This document shows, piece by piece, positions 1 to 11,756 of a stretch of DNA of 64,000 nucleotides. Made by a program: the position numbers and the translations under genes. Numbering within the stretch: position 1 is the first letter of the stretch; the number at the start of each line of letters is the position of its first letter. A model generated the notes under the pieces. The model was not told where the DNA came from. It was given only the letters and a program-made list of their open reading frames with translations, and ran no database searches. The stretch comes from Dastarcus helophoroides (lineage: Eukaryota > Arthropoda > Insecta > Coleoptera > Bothrideridae), in contig CM053331.1 of assembly GCA_028583605.1 (NCBI GenBank), forward strand, positions 5,326,008 through 5,390,007. Direction: 5' to 3'.

Positions 1-191
1 GAAAATCTCGACTTTGTTTTAAAATTTGACTTTCCATAAAGTTTTGTTTTATGAACATGTCGACCTTTTTCAAATTTCAACTTTATTTGCTTGTAGAAGT
101 ATGCTTTTTTTCTCGTTTAGATATTTTTAAAAGATTCGGCTCTTTTGAAAATTTACAATTTTTTGAAAATTTTGTCCTATTTAATATATTG

Positions 192-321
192 CGCGCCACC
201 TACAATTCCAGCGGTCACTAGAATAAGAAGCGCGAACTTTCGAATCATTACTTTATTAAAGTCAAATGAGAAATTATTTTAATTTGAAATACGACGTTAT
301 TGGGGCTTGCGCAGAGGTCAG
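192..321. repeat. Dispersed repeat, inverted partner at 45,535-45,672
   Basis: Reading the reverse complement of 45,535-45,672 gives nearly this sequence, including the shared words GCCACCTACA, CTAGAATAAGAAGCGCGAAC and GAGAAATTATTTTA. The family is not recognised. The PLE at 350 inserted immediately to its right, so this repeat was probably the landing platform. Confidence 0.7.
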
Positions 322-778
322 CTAATTGTTTATAACGATACTCTTGATTTTGATGGAACGGACTGGTCCTTGGTTATCTTCAAAAATTGAAACACAGAAC
401 TTGTCCCCTGAAACCAAGAAAAATTAAAAAACACAACAAAGGTTGCTCTAACGCGTTTCGACAACCAAGCTGTCATCTTCAGAGAGAAACTAACATCTAA
501 TCTTAAAATTAACCCTTATATACTAAGAATATTCACTTCGTGCGTGATCGGCCGCACCCGAACGCGCATCCAATCATACACGTCGTTGTGTCACAATTTC
601 TTATCTATCAACCTTAACTATTTTTAACAGGGATGAATGGCCTAAAGGTCCAGCGCAACCATTCATAAGGTTGTTTCCGGCCTTATGGATGGCTAAGCTC
701 TCACATGCATCATATAATTCTTATTAACTACTCTTAACAATTTAATATCATTATCATCCTATGATCTAATTCAAAAGC

Positions 779-1264
779 ATGACAAACTTTAAATTCGTCT
801 CACTTCCATTTGAACCCTCGCTCACGCAGGGTTTGGGTGGAATTTTACGAAATCAGGGTTTTCGGGTTATTTATACTTCTAATGGAAAATTAAATTCGCT
901 TTTAGGTAGTTTAAAGGATAAAGTAGAGCAAACAGATAAGTCTGGTATTTACCAAATTTCATGTAGGGATTGTCCTCAAAAGTATGTTGGACAAACTAGA
1001 CGATCTCTTAAAATCCGACTCAAAGAACATTTGGCTCATTTGAGGTACGGAAGAACTGAGAAGTCAAGTGTGGTTCGACATGCTTTTGAATTAGATCATA
1101 GGATAGATAATGATATTAAATTGTTAAGAGTAGTTAATAAGAATTATATGTTAAATGCATGTGAGAGCTTAGCCATCCATAAGGCCGGAAACAACCTTAT
1201 GAATGGTTGCGCTGGACCTTTAGGCCATTCATCCCTGTTAAAAATAGTTAAGGTTGATAGATAA
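779..1264 (+). CDS. GIY-YIG endonuclease domain of a Penelope-like retroelement (C-terminal part)
   Basis: This open frame of 161 codons is the C-terminal end of a PLE polyprotein, which normally has an N-terminal reverse transcriptase and a GIY-YIG endonuclease that nicks target DNA. Visible motifs are GIY at residues 56-58, a CxxC pair at 62-65, YVG at 69-71, arginines at 74-75 and 80, histidines at 101 and 107, and a glutamate at 129 followed by NN at 138-139, the expected place for the metal-binding Glu and conserved Asn. Residues 1-50 resemble the linker after the RT. The ATG is not authentic: it falls at the junction with the inverted left arm, so the true N-terminus was lost on insertion. 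The C-terminal ~60 codons are repeated antisense in the left arm. The endonuclease frame has no stop or frameshift, so the copy looks young, but it cannot work alone. Confidence 0.88.
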   Translation: MTNFKFVSLPFEPSLTQGLGGILRNQGFRVIYTSNGKLNSLLGSLKDKVEQTDKSGIYQISCRDCPQKYVGQTRRSLKIRLKEHLAHLRYGRTEKSSVVRHAFELDHRIDNDIKLLRVVNKNYMLNACESLAIHKAGNNLMNGCAGPLGHSSLLKIVKVDR

Positions 1265-1377
1265 GAAATTGTGACACAACGACGTGTATGATTGGATGCG
1301 CGTTCGGGTGCGGCCGATCACGCACGAAGTGAATATTCTTAGTATATAAGGGTTAATTTTAAGATTAGATGTTAGTT

Positions 1378-1432
1378 TCTCTCTGAAGATGACAGCTTGG
1401 TTGTCGAAACGCGTTAGAGCAACCTTTGTTGT
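1378..1432 (+). ncRNA. Hammerhead-ribozyme-like motif in the PLE terminal repeat
   Basis: In order: CTCT, the core CTGAAGA (CUGANGA type), one extra T, a short hairpin GACA/TGTC, then GAAA, a palindromic ACGCGT (possible helix III), T, and AGAG, which pairs with the first CTCT. PLE termini are known to encode minimal hammerheads with very short helix III. The extra base between the core and helix II departs from the consensus, so activity is uncertain. The antisense copy of the motif lies at about 440-482. Confidence 0.45.
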
Positions 1433-1489
1433 GTTTTTTAATTTTTCTTGGTTTCAGGGGACAAGTTCTGTGTTTCAATACTCTTGATT

Positions 1490-2700
1490 GTTTCATCAAG
1501 CACAAGCATAAATAAGCTAATAATACGATGCGTTCATCGTTATAGTTTAAGGATATAATTTGCAAATAAAAAATGCATAGAAAACAGTAAATACTTACCA
1601 CTGATTTTGGAAGAATGGTGTGGACCAACCAGCTTCCCATGCTGATGTTCTTCTTTTTCTCTGTTTTCTTTAAAATGTCGAAGTTTTTCTGTAAGGCCCG
1701 GATAATCTAGAATGAAACAGATTACAATTAGCACAAAAAAAGTTGTAGTTTATGGAGATATTGCGACAGAAGTGACATAATTTATATTTTTGTTTCAAGC
1801 TCGAATGCAAACGCAAGTTATATTGGTATTCATTCTAGATGTGGTGATAGGATAATTTTTTAGCAAACAGTGGGTGTGCTACTCTTAAGTTGTATGACCT
1901 AATAAGATATTTGCAATTTTTTCCTCGTTTTTTCCCAAAAGATTAATCCCTTTGTGGTAAGGTAAGCTCAACAGTTTCCAGCTTTTGGATCTTGGTTTTG
2001 CTAAAAGTTTTTTTAGTATAGATGCAAACGAATTAGTCTTCATTGACTCCAGTTTTATTTCCCTTGTTTTTCAAAATTTTTCCCAGTTGGTAACAACTGT
2101 ATCATTTAAACATTGGAGATGGATCTACACTTCCAAGCTTCAAACTTAACAATCTCATGCTGGGGTGTTTCATCTCTAATAGTTATCCTGGATTTGTTTT
2201 TTGTGATAAGCTTTATCATGTGTAAAATTATTGACTTTTAAGAGATTTGTAAACGTCTTTTTAATTAAATATAGGTTTAAATGCGTGTGCTCAGTATTTC
2301 ATCACAAATACCTCTTATACACGCACACAAAATTTAAACTCACTCGTTCCACAACGTGGATTTTATGAGCTGATATACTAAGCAGTTGCAAGCGTAAGCT
2401 GATGATTTAATGTTAAATTGATTTACCTTTTAGGACGTTATCATCTTCATTGTTAGGGTAATCACCACTCATGTTAAACGCAAATGTGTTCGCACAAAAA
2501 TATTACTTTTAGTAAAATGGATTTGAAAACGCCAAAATACCTAAGCGTTCTAAAAGAATATGTAATGTTGCTCCAAAAAAAAGTTTCAAAATATCATTGT
2601 GATTGACACTATAAACATGTCATTGTTTTTTTTAGAAATGTCACTCTTTTCCCAGGTAACTAAAGAATCGTCAAAGCGACAGGTAAGGACTCAACAATCA
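1490..2700. other. A+T-rich intergenic DNA, nothing recognised
   Basis: No convincing gene, RNA or tandem array was seen. The composition is less repetitive than the DNA to the right. Confidence 0.5.
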
Positions 2701-2859
2701 CACCCACTTTTAATTTTAAATTGGAAGGTCAAAACAAATCTGGGCGTTCTTTCAAGCTAAACTAGAAATTTTGAGTCAACATTTCAAGTTATAAAATGTA
2801 TTTAAATCTACACACGAAATTTTGAGACAAGTTTAAAAAATTCGAGAAAACCTAAGTAA

Positions 2860-4860
2860 ATATAAAAAATACAATTTTAAAGTAAGGTTATGTTATCTCA
2901 AAATTTCGACTTTTTTCTTGAAAATGCGGCGTATTTCTCAAAATTTCGCCTTTAGAAATTCCGAAATTAAAGTCTAAATTTCGACTGTACTCTTAAAATA
3001 GGTAAACTTGAAACTTCGACATTTTCTTCAAAATTTTTAAGTAATTAAAGCCTTGAGAACTTCGAAAATTAAAAAAAAAGTAAATTTTCAAAAATGTTGA
3101 AATTTTTCAAAAAAAGTCAAAATTCTGATAACTTTACGAAAAAGTCAGGCACAATTTTGTAAACATGCCAAACTTTATAATACTCTGAATTTTCAAAAAA
3201 AGCAAAGTTTTGAGAAAATAGGGAATTTTAAAATCTTTTTTAAAATTTCTCGAAAAAGTCGAAATTTTCACAGACGAATTTTGAATCAAAATTCTAATAG
3301 TCGAAATTTCGAAAAATGTTAACATTGTCATAAAGTTTTCAATAAAAGGATTTCCAAAAATATGGAATTTATGAAAAATTCGGTATTTTAAAAGGAGTTG
3401 CAATTTTGAAAAATTTTAAGTGATTTGAAAAAATATATTCTCAAAATAGATGATTATTTTGAACAGAAAAAAATTTTAAAAAAAGCCAAAATTTTGAAAA
3501 GGAAATTAAAACCTTAAGTATCTTGGAAAATTAAAAAAAGACTAAATTACTAAAGACTAAAATAATTTTAAAAAATTTTACGGTTTTCAAAAGGGTCGAA
3601 ATTTTTATAACTTTCCGAAAAAGTCTGGCACAATTTTGTAAAAATGCCAAACTTTATAAGATTTGGAATTTTTAAAAAAGCATAATTTTGAGAAAATACA
3701 GAATTTTGAAAATTTTTAAAAAATTTCTCGACAGTCAAAATTTTAACAGACGAATTTTGAATCAAAATTCTAAAAAGTTTGGAAAAATATCAACATCTTC
3801 ATAAGTTTTCAATAAAAAGATTCTCAAAAATGTGAAATATTTGTAAAAATCAATATTTCAAAAAGAGTTACAGTTTTGAAAAATAGTATCAAAAATTTCA
3901 AAACAAAATTTTAAAAGTGATTTGGAAAAATTTATTTTCAAAATCAATTGTTATTTTGAAGAGAATAAAAATTTTCAAAACTACCGAAATTTTGAAATAC
4001 TCTGTATTTAATACTGAAAAATATCTAAATTTTAAAAAACGTCGAAATTTTGAGAAAAGTCAGAATTCTTAAGAAAATTTAAAAACGTATTAAAAAAAAT
4101 ATCAAAATTTTCCAAAAAATTCAGGTTTTCAAAAAAGGTCGAAATTTTGATAAGACTTTCCAAAGTCACGCAAAATTTTGTAGAAATGCCAACCAAACTT
4201 TAGAAAACTCGGAACTTTCAAAAAAGCGAAGTTTTGAGAAAATATTGAATTTTTAAAATTTTCAAAAAATTTCTCGATAACAAAGAAAATTTTCACATAC
4301 AAACTTTGAATCGAAATTCTAATACTCTAAATTTAGAAAAATATCGACATTTTCATAAAAAGTTTTTAGTAAAAAAACTTCCAAAAGTGTGGAATTTCTG
4401 AAAAATTCGATATTTAAAAAGAAGTTGCAATTTTGAAAAATAGTATCAAAAATTTCAAGATAAAATTTTAAAAGAGATTTGAAAAAGTTTATTTTCTAAA
4501 TAAATTGTTATTTTGAACAATAAAAATTTTCAGAAAGCTAGAGATTTTGAAATAACGTCTACTTATGTTGAAAAATATCGACATTTTTAAAAAAGTCGAG
4601 ATTTTGAAAAAAGTTAAAATTCTCAAGAAAATTGGAAAATTTAAAAAGATTTTAAAATTTCCAAGAAAAATTCAAATTTTTTATTAAAATACGATATTTT
4701 TTAAAAATCAAAAAATTTTGAAAGGTAATTACAGAAATTTATAGTCGGGATTGCCAAAAAACAAAACAAAAAATCGAAATTTTGAGAAATATAGGAATAT
4801 CAAAAATGGGGAAGATTTTGAAAAAATGTTGCTATTTGCAAAAAATCTGAATAAACAAAA
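2860..4860. repeat. A-polarised low-complexity DNA with ~500-bp modules
   Basis: Words such as GTCGAAATTTTGA and AAAAAGTC recur irregularly. A larger module starting near GTCAGGCACAATTTTGTA recurs at about 3,145, 3,623 and 4,153 (spacings 478 and 530 bp), each followed by ATGCCAAACTTT and AAGTTTTGAGAAAATA. This is degenerate tandem DNA rather than random A+T-rich sequence. Short open frames on the minus strand here are by-products of the repeat. Confidence 0.7.
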
Positions 4861-4870
4861 AGGTTGAAAT

Positions 4871-5825
4871 TTTGTAATTTGTAATTTGTGATTTGTGATT
4901 TGTGATTTGTAATTTGTAATTTGTGATTTGTGATTTGTAATTTGTAATTTGTAATTTGTAATTTGTAATTTGTATTTGTATTTGTATTTTGTATTTTGTA
5001 TTTTGTATTTTGTATTTTGTATTTTGTATTTTGTAATTTGTAATTTGTATTTTGTGATTTGTGATTTGTGATTTGTGATTTGTGATTTGTGATTTGTGAT
5101 TTGTGATTTGTAATTTGTAATTTGTAATTTGTAATTTGTAATTTGTAATTTGTAATTTGTAATTTGTAATTTGTAATTTGTAATTTGTAATTTGTAATTT
5201 GTAATTTGTAATTTGTAATTTGTAATTTGTAATTTGTAATTTGTAATTTGTAATTTGTAATTTGTAATTTGTAATTTGTAATTTGTAATTTGTAATTTGT
5301 AATTTGTAATTTGTAATTTGTAATTTGTAATTTGTAATTTGTAATTTGTAATTTGTAATTTGTAATTTGTAATTTGTAATTTGTAATTTGTAATTTGTAA
5401 TTTGTAATTTGTAATTTGTAATTGTAATTTGTAATTTGTAATTTGTAATTTGTAATTTGTAATTTGTAATTTGTAATTTGTAATTTGTAATTTGTAATTT
5501 GTAATTTGTAATTTGTAATTTGTAATTTGTAATTTGTAATTTGTAATTTGTAATTTGTAATTTGTAATTTGTAATTTGTAATTTGTAATTTGTAATTTGT
5601 AATTTGTAATTTGTAATTTGTAATTTGTAATTTGTAATTTGTAATTTGTAATTTGTAATTTGTAATTTGTAATTTGTAATTTGTAATTTGTAATTTGTAA
5701 TTTGTAATTTGTAATTTGTAATTTGTAATTTGTAATTTGTAATTTGTAATTTGTAATTTGTAATTTGTAATTTGTAATTTGTAATTTGTAATTTGTAATT
5801 TGTAATTTGTAATTTGTAATTTGTA
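4871..5825. repeat. Heptamer satellite, unit TAATTTG
   Basis: About 136 copies of a 7-bp unit. The left third mixes TGATTTG, TATTTTG and a few 6-bp TATTTG units; the rest is almost pure TAATTTG with a single short unit near 5,420. Because 7 is not a multiple of 3, the translation cycles through seven codons and gives a long meaningless frame (the repeated peptide ITNYKLQ). Confidence 0.97.
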
Positions 5826-6408
5826 TTATCTATTTCGTATTTTGTATTTCGTATGTCGCATGTCACATTTCGTATTTCGCATTTCGCATTTCGAATTTCC
5901 AATTGCGAATTGGGAATTTCGTATTTTGTATTTCGTATTTTGTATTTCGTTTTTCGTATTTCGTATTTCGTATTTCGTATTTCGTATTTCCTATTTCCTA
6001 TTTCGTATTTCGTATTTCGTATTTCGTATTTCGTATTTCGTATTTCGTATTTCGTATTTCGTATTTCGTATTTCGTATTTCGTATTTCGTATTTCGTATT
6101 TCGTATTTCGTATTTCGTATTTCGTATTTCGTATTTCGTATTCCGTATTCCGTATTCCGTATTTCGTATTTCGTATTTCGTATTTCGTATTTCGTATTTC
6201 GTATTTCGTATTTCGTATTTCGTATTTCGTATTTCGTATTTCGTATTTCGTATTTCGTATTTCGTATTTCGTATTTCGTATTTCGTATTTCGTATTTCGT
6301 ATTTCGTATTTCGTATTTCGTATTTCGTATTTCGTATTTCGTATTTCGTATTTCGTATTTCGTATTTCGTATTTCGTATTTCGTATTTCGTATTTCGTAT
6401 TTCGTATT
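5826..6408. repeat. Heptamer satellite, unit TATTTCG
   Basis: After a transition zone of mixed units (5,826-5,935: TATTTTG, CATTTCG, AATTTCC and others), about 68 near-perfect TATTTCG copies follow. A few TATTCCG copies sit near 6,140-6,160. The unit differs by one or two bases from the block on its left. Confidence 0.97.
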
Positions 6409-6510
6409 TCGAAGTTCGAATTTCGAATTTCGAATTTCGAATTTCGAATTTCGAATTTCGAATTTTGAATTTTGAATTTTGAATTTTGAATTTTAAATTT
6501 TGAATTTTGC
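6409..6510. repeat. Heptamer satellite edge, units AATTTCG then AATTTTG
   Basis: The array ends with about eight AATTTCG units, then AATTTTG units that fade into the flanking low-complexity DNA. The AATTTCG unit is the same word that dominates the diffuse repeats elsewhere in the window. Confidence 0.9.
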
Positions 6511-7960
6511 TTTTTAAATTTTGGTCAAGTCAAATTTTAAAGTCATTTTTTTTTTAAAAGACGAAATATTCAAAATATTTTTAAACAGCTGAAAAATTCA
6601 AAAGAGATGAACAGTTTTTTAAAAAATCTAACTTTGAAGAAAAAAACAAAATTTGGAAAACGTTCAATGTTCAAAAAAAGCAAAATTTTGAAAAAAATTG
6701 AATTTTTAAAGAAGTCGAAATTAGGAGAAAGTCGAAATTTTCTACATAAATCTGATTTTTAAGAGTTTAAATTCTCAAAAAAGTGAATTTAACGAAATTT
6801 GAAAAAAATTGAGATATCCAAAAAATGTCGAAGTTTTCATGAAAATTCAAAATATTCAAAGGGTATCAAAATCTATAGTCCAAATTTCGAGAAAAATAGA
6901 AATTTGAGAAAAGGTCAAAATTAAGAGAAAGCAATATTTTGAGAAACGTCAAAATTTTAAAAATGTCGAAATCAAACAAATTTGGATTTAAAAAAGTCAA
7001 TAATAAGTAGAAGTGACATTTTCTAAAAATTAAAATTTAAAGAAGTATATGTATTAAGTTAAAGTCGAACTTTGAAAAGGTTAAAATTTCGAAAAAGGTT
7101 GAAATATTTCAAAAATGTCCTAAAGAAAGTCTAAAAATTCAAGAAATTTTAAAAGTTTCAAAAATTTAACATTTCAAGACAAGTTGAAATTTTGAAAAAG
7201 GGTCAAACTTTAAAAGAAACGAAATTTGAAAAAATCGAAAGTTTCAATAAAAAGTCGAAATTAAAAATAATTTATTTTGAAAAAAGTTAATTCTTCAACA
7301 GAAATCCATTATTTTAAAGTTTAAATCTTCACAAAAAGTCAAATTCTGTAAAATCGTCGAAATTTGATAAAGGTCCAGATATGCGAAAACTGTTCAAACA
7401 GTCCAAATTCGGAAAAAAGCGAAGTTTAAAAAAAGATAAAAATTTAAAAAAAAGAGACGTCGAAACTTCCCAAAGAGTCGATTAAAAAAAATGAAAAAAG
7501 TTATTATCTTCCACCAAAATTTAAAAAAAAACGAATTGTTTAAAAATGTCGCATTTGAAAAAATATGTTCAAAAATAGTCGAAATTTTAAAAATATCAAA
7601 GTATTCAAAATCTGTTGAGATTTTCAAAGAAATTCCAAACTATTCAAAGGAGATCAAAATCTTCAAACGCTCTAAATTTGGCGAAAAAACGAAGTTTTGA
7701 AAAAAGCTAAAATTTAAAAAAGATCAAGGTCAAAGCTTCTAAAAAATCCAAATTAAAAAAAACAAAGAGATGTTGAACTTGTCAACAAATATATTTTTTA
7801 AAAAATCGAATGTTTTAAAAAAGTCTAATTTTGAAAAAAGTGGAAATATATTCAAATACTGTCAAGATTTAAAAAAAAAGTAGAAATATTCAAGGGGGAC
7901 TAAAATCTTTAGTCTAAATTTTGATAAAATCATTTAGAATCGATTTATAGACATCGATTA
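6511..7960. repeat. A-polarised low-complexity DNA
   Basis: Irregular repeats of GTCGAAATTTTGA, TTCAAAAAA and AAAGTCGAA. No gene is visible. The polarity is opposite to the adjoining heptamer array, as on the array's left side. Confidence 0.65.
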
Positions 7961-8384
7961 TTTTCAAAAAGAATCACAAAGAGCTACTTCGTGTTTCGAA
8001 ATTGGGGGTGAATTGGAGCGAGTGATCAGTCACTGAGTTTTTTTTCTGTATTGATACCTCCACGTATTTTAAAACCAAGAAAGTCCACCAAAAATAGTTT
8101 TCCCACCAATTGATTACATAACAGTCGCCGTTAGATGCAAAACGAGTTATCAGTTCATCATCACTTCCAATCTAAATTCTACTAGTACCGGGAATAAACA
8201 ATTTGTTAACGTGGATGTTATAATTAATATGTAACTTCCACATAACCATCAGCTGCTTTCAAACATTTTTCCTGGACGTATTCCATATTTCTTGGACGAC
8301 TTTATTTATTCATGAAAACCGAAACGATATTTCAAATGTGATGACAGAAAGACAGAATGATACAGTCGCCTAATAAACTCGACT

Positions 8385-8600
8385 TCAGACGCCTACGCGG
8401 TTGCATTTGTTATTTGCGAAAATTGCATCATCAATAATAGATGTCACTTGGTATGCACCGACCGTCGCATTCTTCGGTATGACATTTGTAGAATGTAATC
8501 GTTTCTCAACGTTGCACTCTACGGAAAACATAACGACGTCGGCGAGGTGCGAATTCCTCCCGGAGATCACTCCGACCTGACCCCCGAGTCGCACAACCAT
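8385..8600 (-). CDS. Hypothetical 71-codon frame, possible exon remnant
   Basis: This minus-strand frame sits in a small island (about 7,980-8,620) of normal composition between two low-complexity domains. The peptide has a balanced amino-acid mix, unlike the Phe/Lys/Asn-rich shadow frames around it. It has no signal peptide, membrane segment or family motif that I recognise. The stop follows NRVGV. No clear splice sites or poly(A) signal were identified. It may be a chance frame, an exon fragment or part of an old repeat. Confidence 0.25.
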   Translation of the reverse strand: MVVRLGGQVGVISGRNSHLADVVMFSVECNVEKRLHSTNVIPKNATVGAYQVTSIIDDAIFANNKCNRVGV

Positions 8601-8639
8601 GAGGCGAAGTCAAAACAATTTTCCCAAAATTTCGACTTC

Positions 8640-10085
8640 AATCTACCAATTTTCAAATACTCTAGAAGTTTTCAAGCCTTTTAGCAAAATCCTAAATTTG
8701 AACTCAAAAATGCCAGAATACGAAAAAATAATAATATAACGATAATAAAAGTTTTCCTCGAAATGTCGACTGGTTTCCCAAAATTTTGTGTCAAAGCTCG
8801 AACTTCATTTTCATAATTTTGGTTTTTTGAAGTGAAAACTTCTTTAGGTTTCTTTAAACTGGAAATTTTAATCCCAAAAATGTCAGAATAAGAAAAAATA
8901 ATAATATAATGATAATACAAGTTTTTCTCGAAATGTTGACCTCTTTCCCAAAATTTAGATTTTTCTTGAAATTCAATGTTTGAAAATGTTGTTCCTTTTT
9001 GAATAATTGGAATTGTTATAAAATGTTTTTGAATATTTCAATTTTTTCGAATTTCGAACTTTTTCAAGCATTCACTTTTTTTAATATGTTAATTTTAAAA
9101 ACTCTTTGTTGAAAATTTTAATTTTTAAAAAAATTTAAAAATTTTCTCAATTTCAACTTTTTTGAAAATTCTATTGTTTTCAAAGTTTTACTTTTTTTGA
9201 ACATTGGAACTACTTCCAGATTTTCGTCTTTTTAAAGTTTTGACTTTTTAAAACTTCTGATCTCTTGAATTTTTTGGGTTTTTTGACAGACTTTGGATAT
9301 TTTGGGTTTAAAAAAAACAAATTTTTGAAGTTTGTCTTTAACCTAAAAATATATATGTATATTTTTCTAATTTTGTGTTAAGAAATCGATTTTTTACAAA
9401 TTTCAAAATCTAGATTTTTCAATTTCGACTTTTTTTAAAATCTGAATGTTTTTAAAAAGTTTTCTTTTTTTTTTGAAAGTTTTGCCTTGTTTTGAATTTC
9501 AATCTTTTTTTCAATTTTGACTGTTTTGAAATTTTTAACCCAAAAAGACAAACTTTTAAAAATGTTGACTTTTTAAAAAGATAATTTTAAACTACTTTTA
9601 ATTAAAAAATTGCTTTAATTTGGAATTTCACTTTATTAAAATTTTAGATTTTTAAATTTAATAAATCACTAAATTTTGAAGAATTTATCAATTTTTGATG
9701 ATTAAAACTCTTGAAAAAAATCATGTTGAGTATTTTTAAACATCGATTTTTTGAAAATTTGGAGTGTGTTCAAATTTTAGATTTTTTATTTTCATTTTTT
9801 GGGAAAATTATGATATTTTTGGAAGTTTTGACTTTTTTGAAAGTTTTCATTTGATTCAATTTTCTTAAATTGTTTTGAATTGTTTTCTTAAATTGTTTTG
9901 AATATTTTGACTTTCTTCAAAATCTAACTTTTTTCAAAAAATGGATGTCTTTGGAAAAACTGGGTTTTTAAATAAAATTTATAAAAATTGAAATCTTTTT
10001 AACATGGATTTAAAAAATAATTGACATTTTTGAGAATTACGACGTATTTTTAACGACTTGAAAAATCACAGTTTTTCCAAAATTT
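8640..10085. repeat. T-polarised low-complexity DNA
   Basis: Words TTTCGACTTTTT, TTTTGAAAATT and TTTGACTTTT recur, the complement of those at 2.9-7.9 kb. At the left end a ~171-bp segment containing GAAAAAATAATAATATAA is tandemly duplicated (near 8,713 and 8,887). Confidence 0.65.
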
Positions 10086-10095
10086 TAACCTACTA

Positions 10096-11756
10096 GATAC
10101 AAAATACAAAATACAAAATACAAAATACAAAATACAAAATACAAAATACAAAATACAAAATACAAAAATACAAAATACAAAATACAAAATACAAATACAA
10201 AATACAAAATACAAAATACAAATACAAAATACAAAATACAAAATACAAAATACAAAATACAAAATACAAATACAAATACAAAATACAAAATACAAATACA
10301 AAATACAAAATACAAAATACAAAATACAAATACAAATACAAAATACAAATACAAAATACAAAATACAAAATACAAAATACAAAATACAAATACAAAATAC
10401 AAAATACAAATACAAAATACAAAATACAAATACAAAATACAAAATACAAAATACAAATACAAAATACAAAATACAAAATACAAATACAAAATACAAAATA
10501 CAAAATACAAATACAAATACAAAATACAAAATACAAAATACAAAATACAAAATACAAAATACAAAATACAAAATACAAAATACAAAATACAAAATACAAA
10601 ATACAAAATACAAAATACAAAATACAAAATACAAAATACAAAATACAAAATACAAAATACAAAATACAAAATACAAAATACAAAATACAAAATACAAATA
10701 CAAAATACAAAATACAAAATACAAAATACAAAATACAAAATACAAAATACAAAATACAAAATACAAATACAAAATACAAAATACAAAATACAAAATACAA
10801 AATACAAAATACAAAATACAAAATACAAAATACAAAATACAAAATACAAAATACAAAATACAAAATACAAAATACAAAATACAAAATACAAAATACAAAA
10901 TACAAAATACAAAATACAAAATACAAAATACAAATACAAAATACAAAATACAAAATACAAAATACAAAATACAAAATACAAAATACAAAATACAAAATAC
11001 AAAATACAAAATACAAAATACAAAATACAAAATACAAAATACAAATACAAAATACAAAATACAAAATACAAATACAAAATACAAAATACAAAATACAAAA
11101 TACAAAATACAAATACAAAATACAAAATACAAAATACAAAATACAAAATACAAAATACAAAATACAAAATACAAAATACAAAATACAAAATACAAAATAC
11201 AAAATACAAAATACAAAATACAAAATACAAAATACAAATACAAATACAAAATACAAAATACAAAATACAAAATACAAAATACAAAATACAAAATACAAAA
11301 TACAAAATACAAAATACAAAATACAAAATACAAAATACAAAATACAAAATACAAAATACAATACAAAATACAAAATACAAAATACAAAATACAAAATACA
11401 AAATACAAAATACAAAATACAAATACAAAATACAAAATACAAAATACAAAATACAAAATACAAAATACAAAATACAAAATACAAAATACAAAATACAAAA
11501 TACAAAATACAAAATACAAAATACAAAATACAAAATACAAAATAAATACAAAATACAAAATACAAAATACAAAATACAAAATACAAAATACAAAATACAA
11601 AATACAAAATACAAAATACAAAATACAAAATACAAAATACAAAATACAAAATACAAATACAAAATACAAAATACAAAATACAAAATACAAATACAAAATA
11701 CAAAATACAAAATACAAATGCAAAATACAAAATACAAAATACAAAATACAAAATAC
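10096..11756. repeat. Heptamer satellite, unit ACAAAAT, with scattered 6-bp units
   Basis: Roughly 240 units, mostly ACAAAAT (complement TATTTTG). Isolated ACAAAT units with one A missing are scattered through it, clustered in the left 450 bp and rare in the middle. One unit is shortened differently (AATAAATAC near 11,540). All three minus-strand frames stay open for nearly 700 codons purely because of the 7-bp period. Confidence 0.97.

Larger units (their letters stand above)
350..1478 (+). mobile_element. Penelope-like element, 5'-truncated, with inverted terminal arms
   Basis: The element is bounded by a direct 12-bp duplication, ATACTCTTGATT, at 338-349 and 1,478-1,489 (one boundary base is ambiguous). 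Its right half carries a GIY-YIG endonuclease frame and the 3' terminal sequence. Its left part (388-781) is a reverse-complement copy of 1,078-1,478 with small deletions. Terminal repeats in inverted orientation around a 5'-truncated coding part, and target duplications of variable length, are hallmarks of Penelope-like elements. The reverse transcriptase is missing. Related terminal fragments lie at 43,770-43,925 and 49,851-50,081. Confidence 0.88.

Noticed and set aside
4832..6482. Long frames over the TAATTTG and TATTTCG arrays on both strands
   Set aside because: Same 7-bp artefact; no gene signals.
4871..6510. Telomeric repeat
   Set aside because: Units are TAATTTG/TATTTCG and not TTAGG or another known telomere motif, and the array is flanked by long unrelated DNA.
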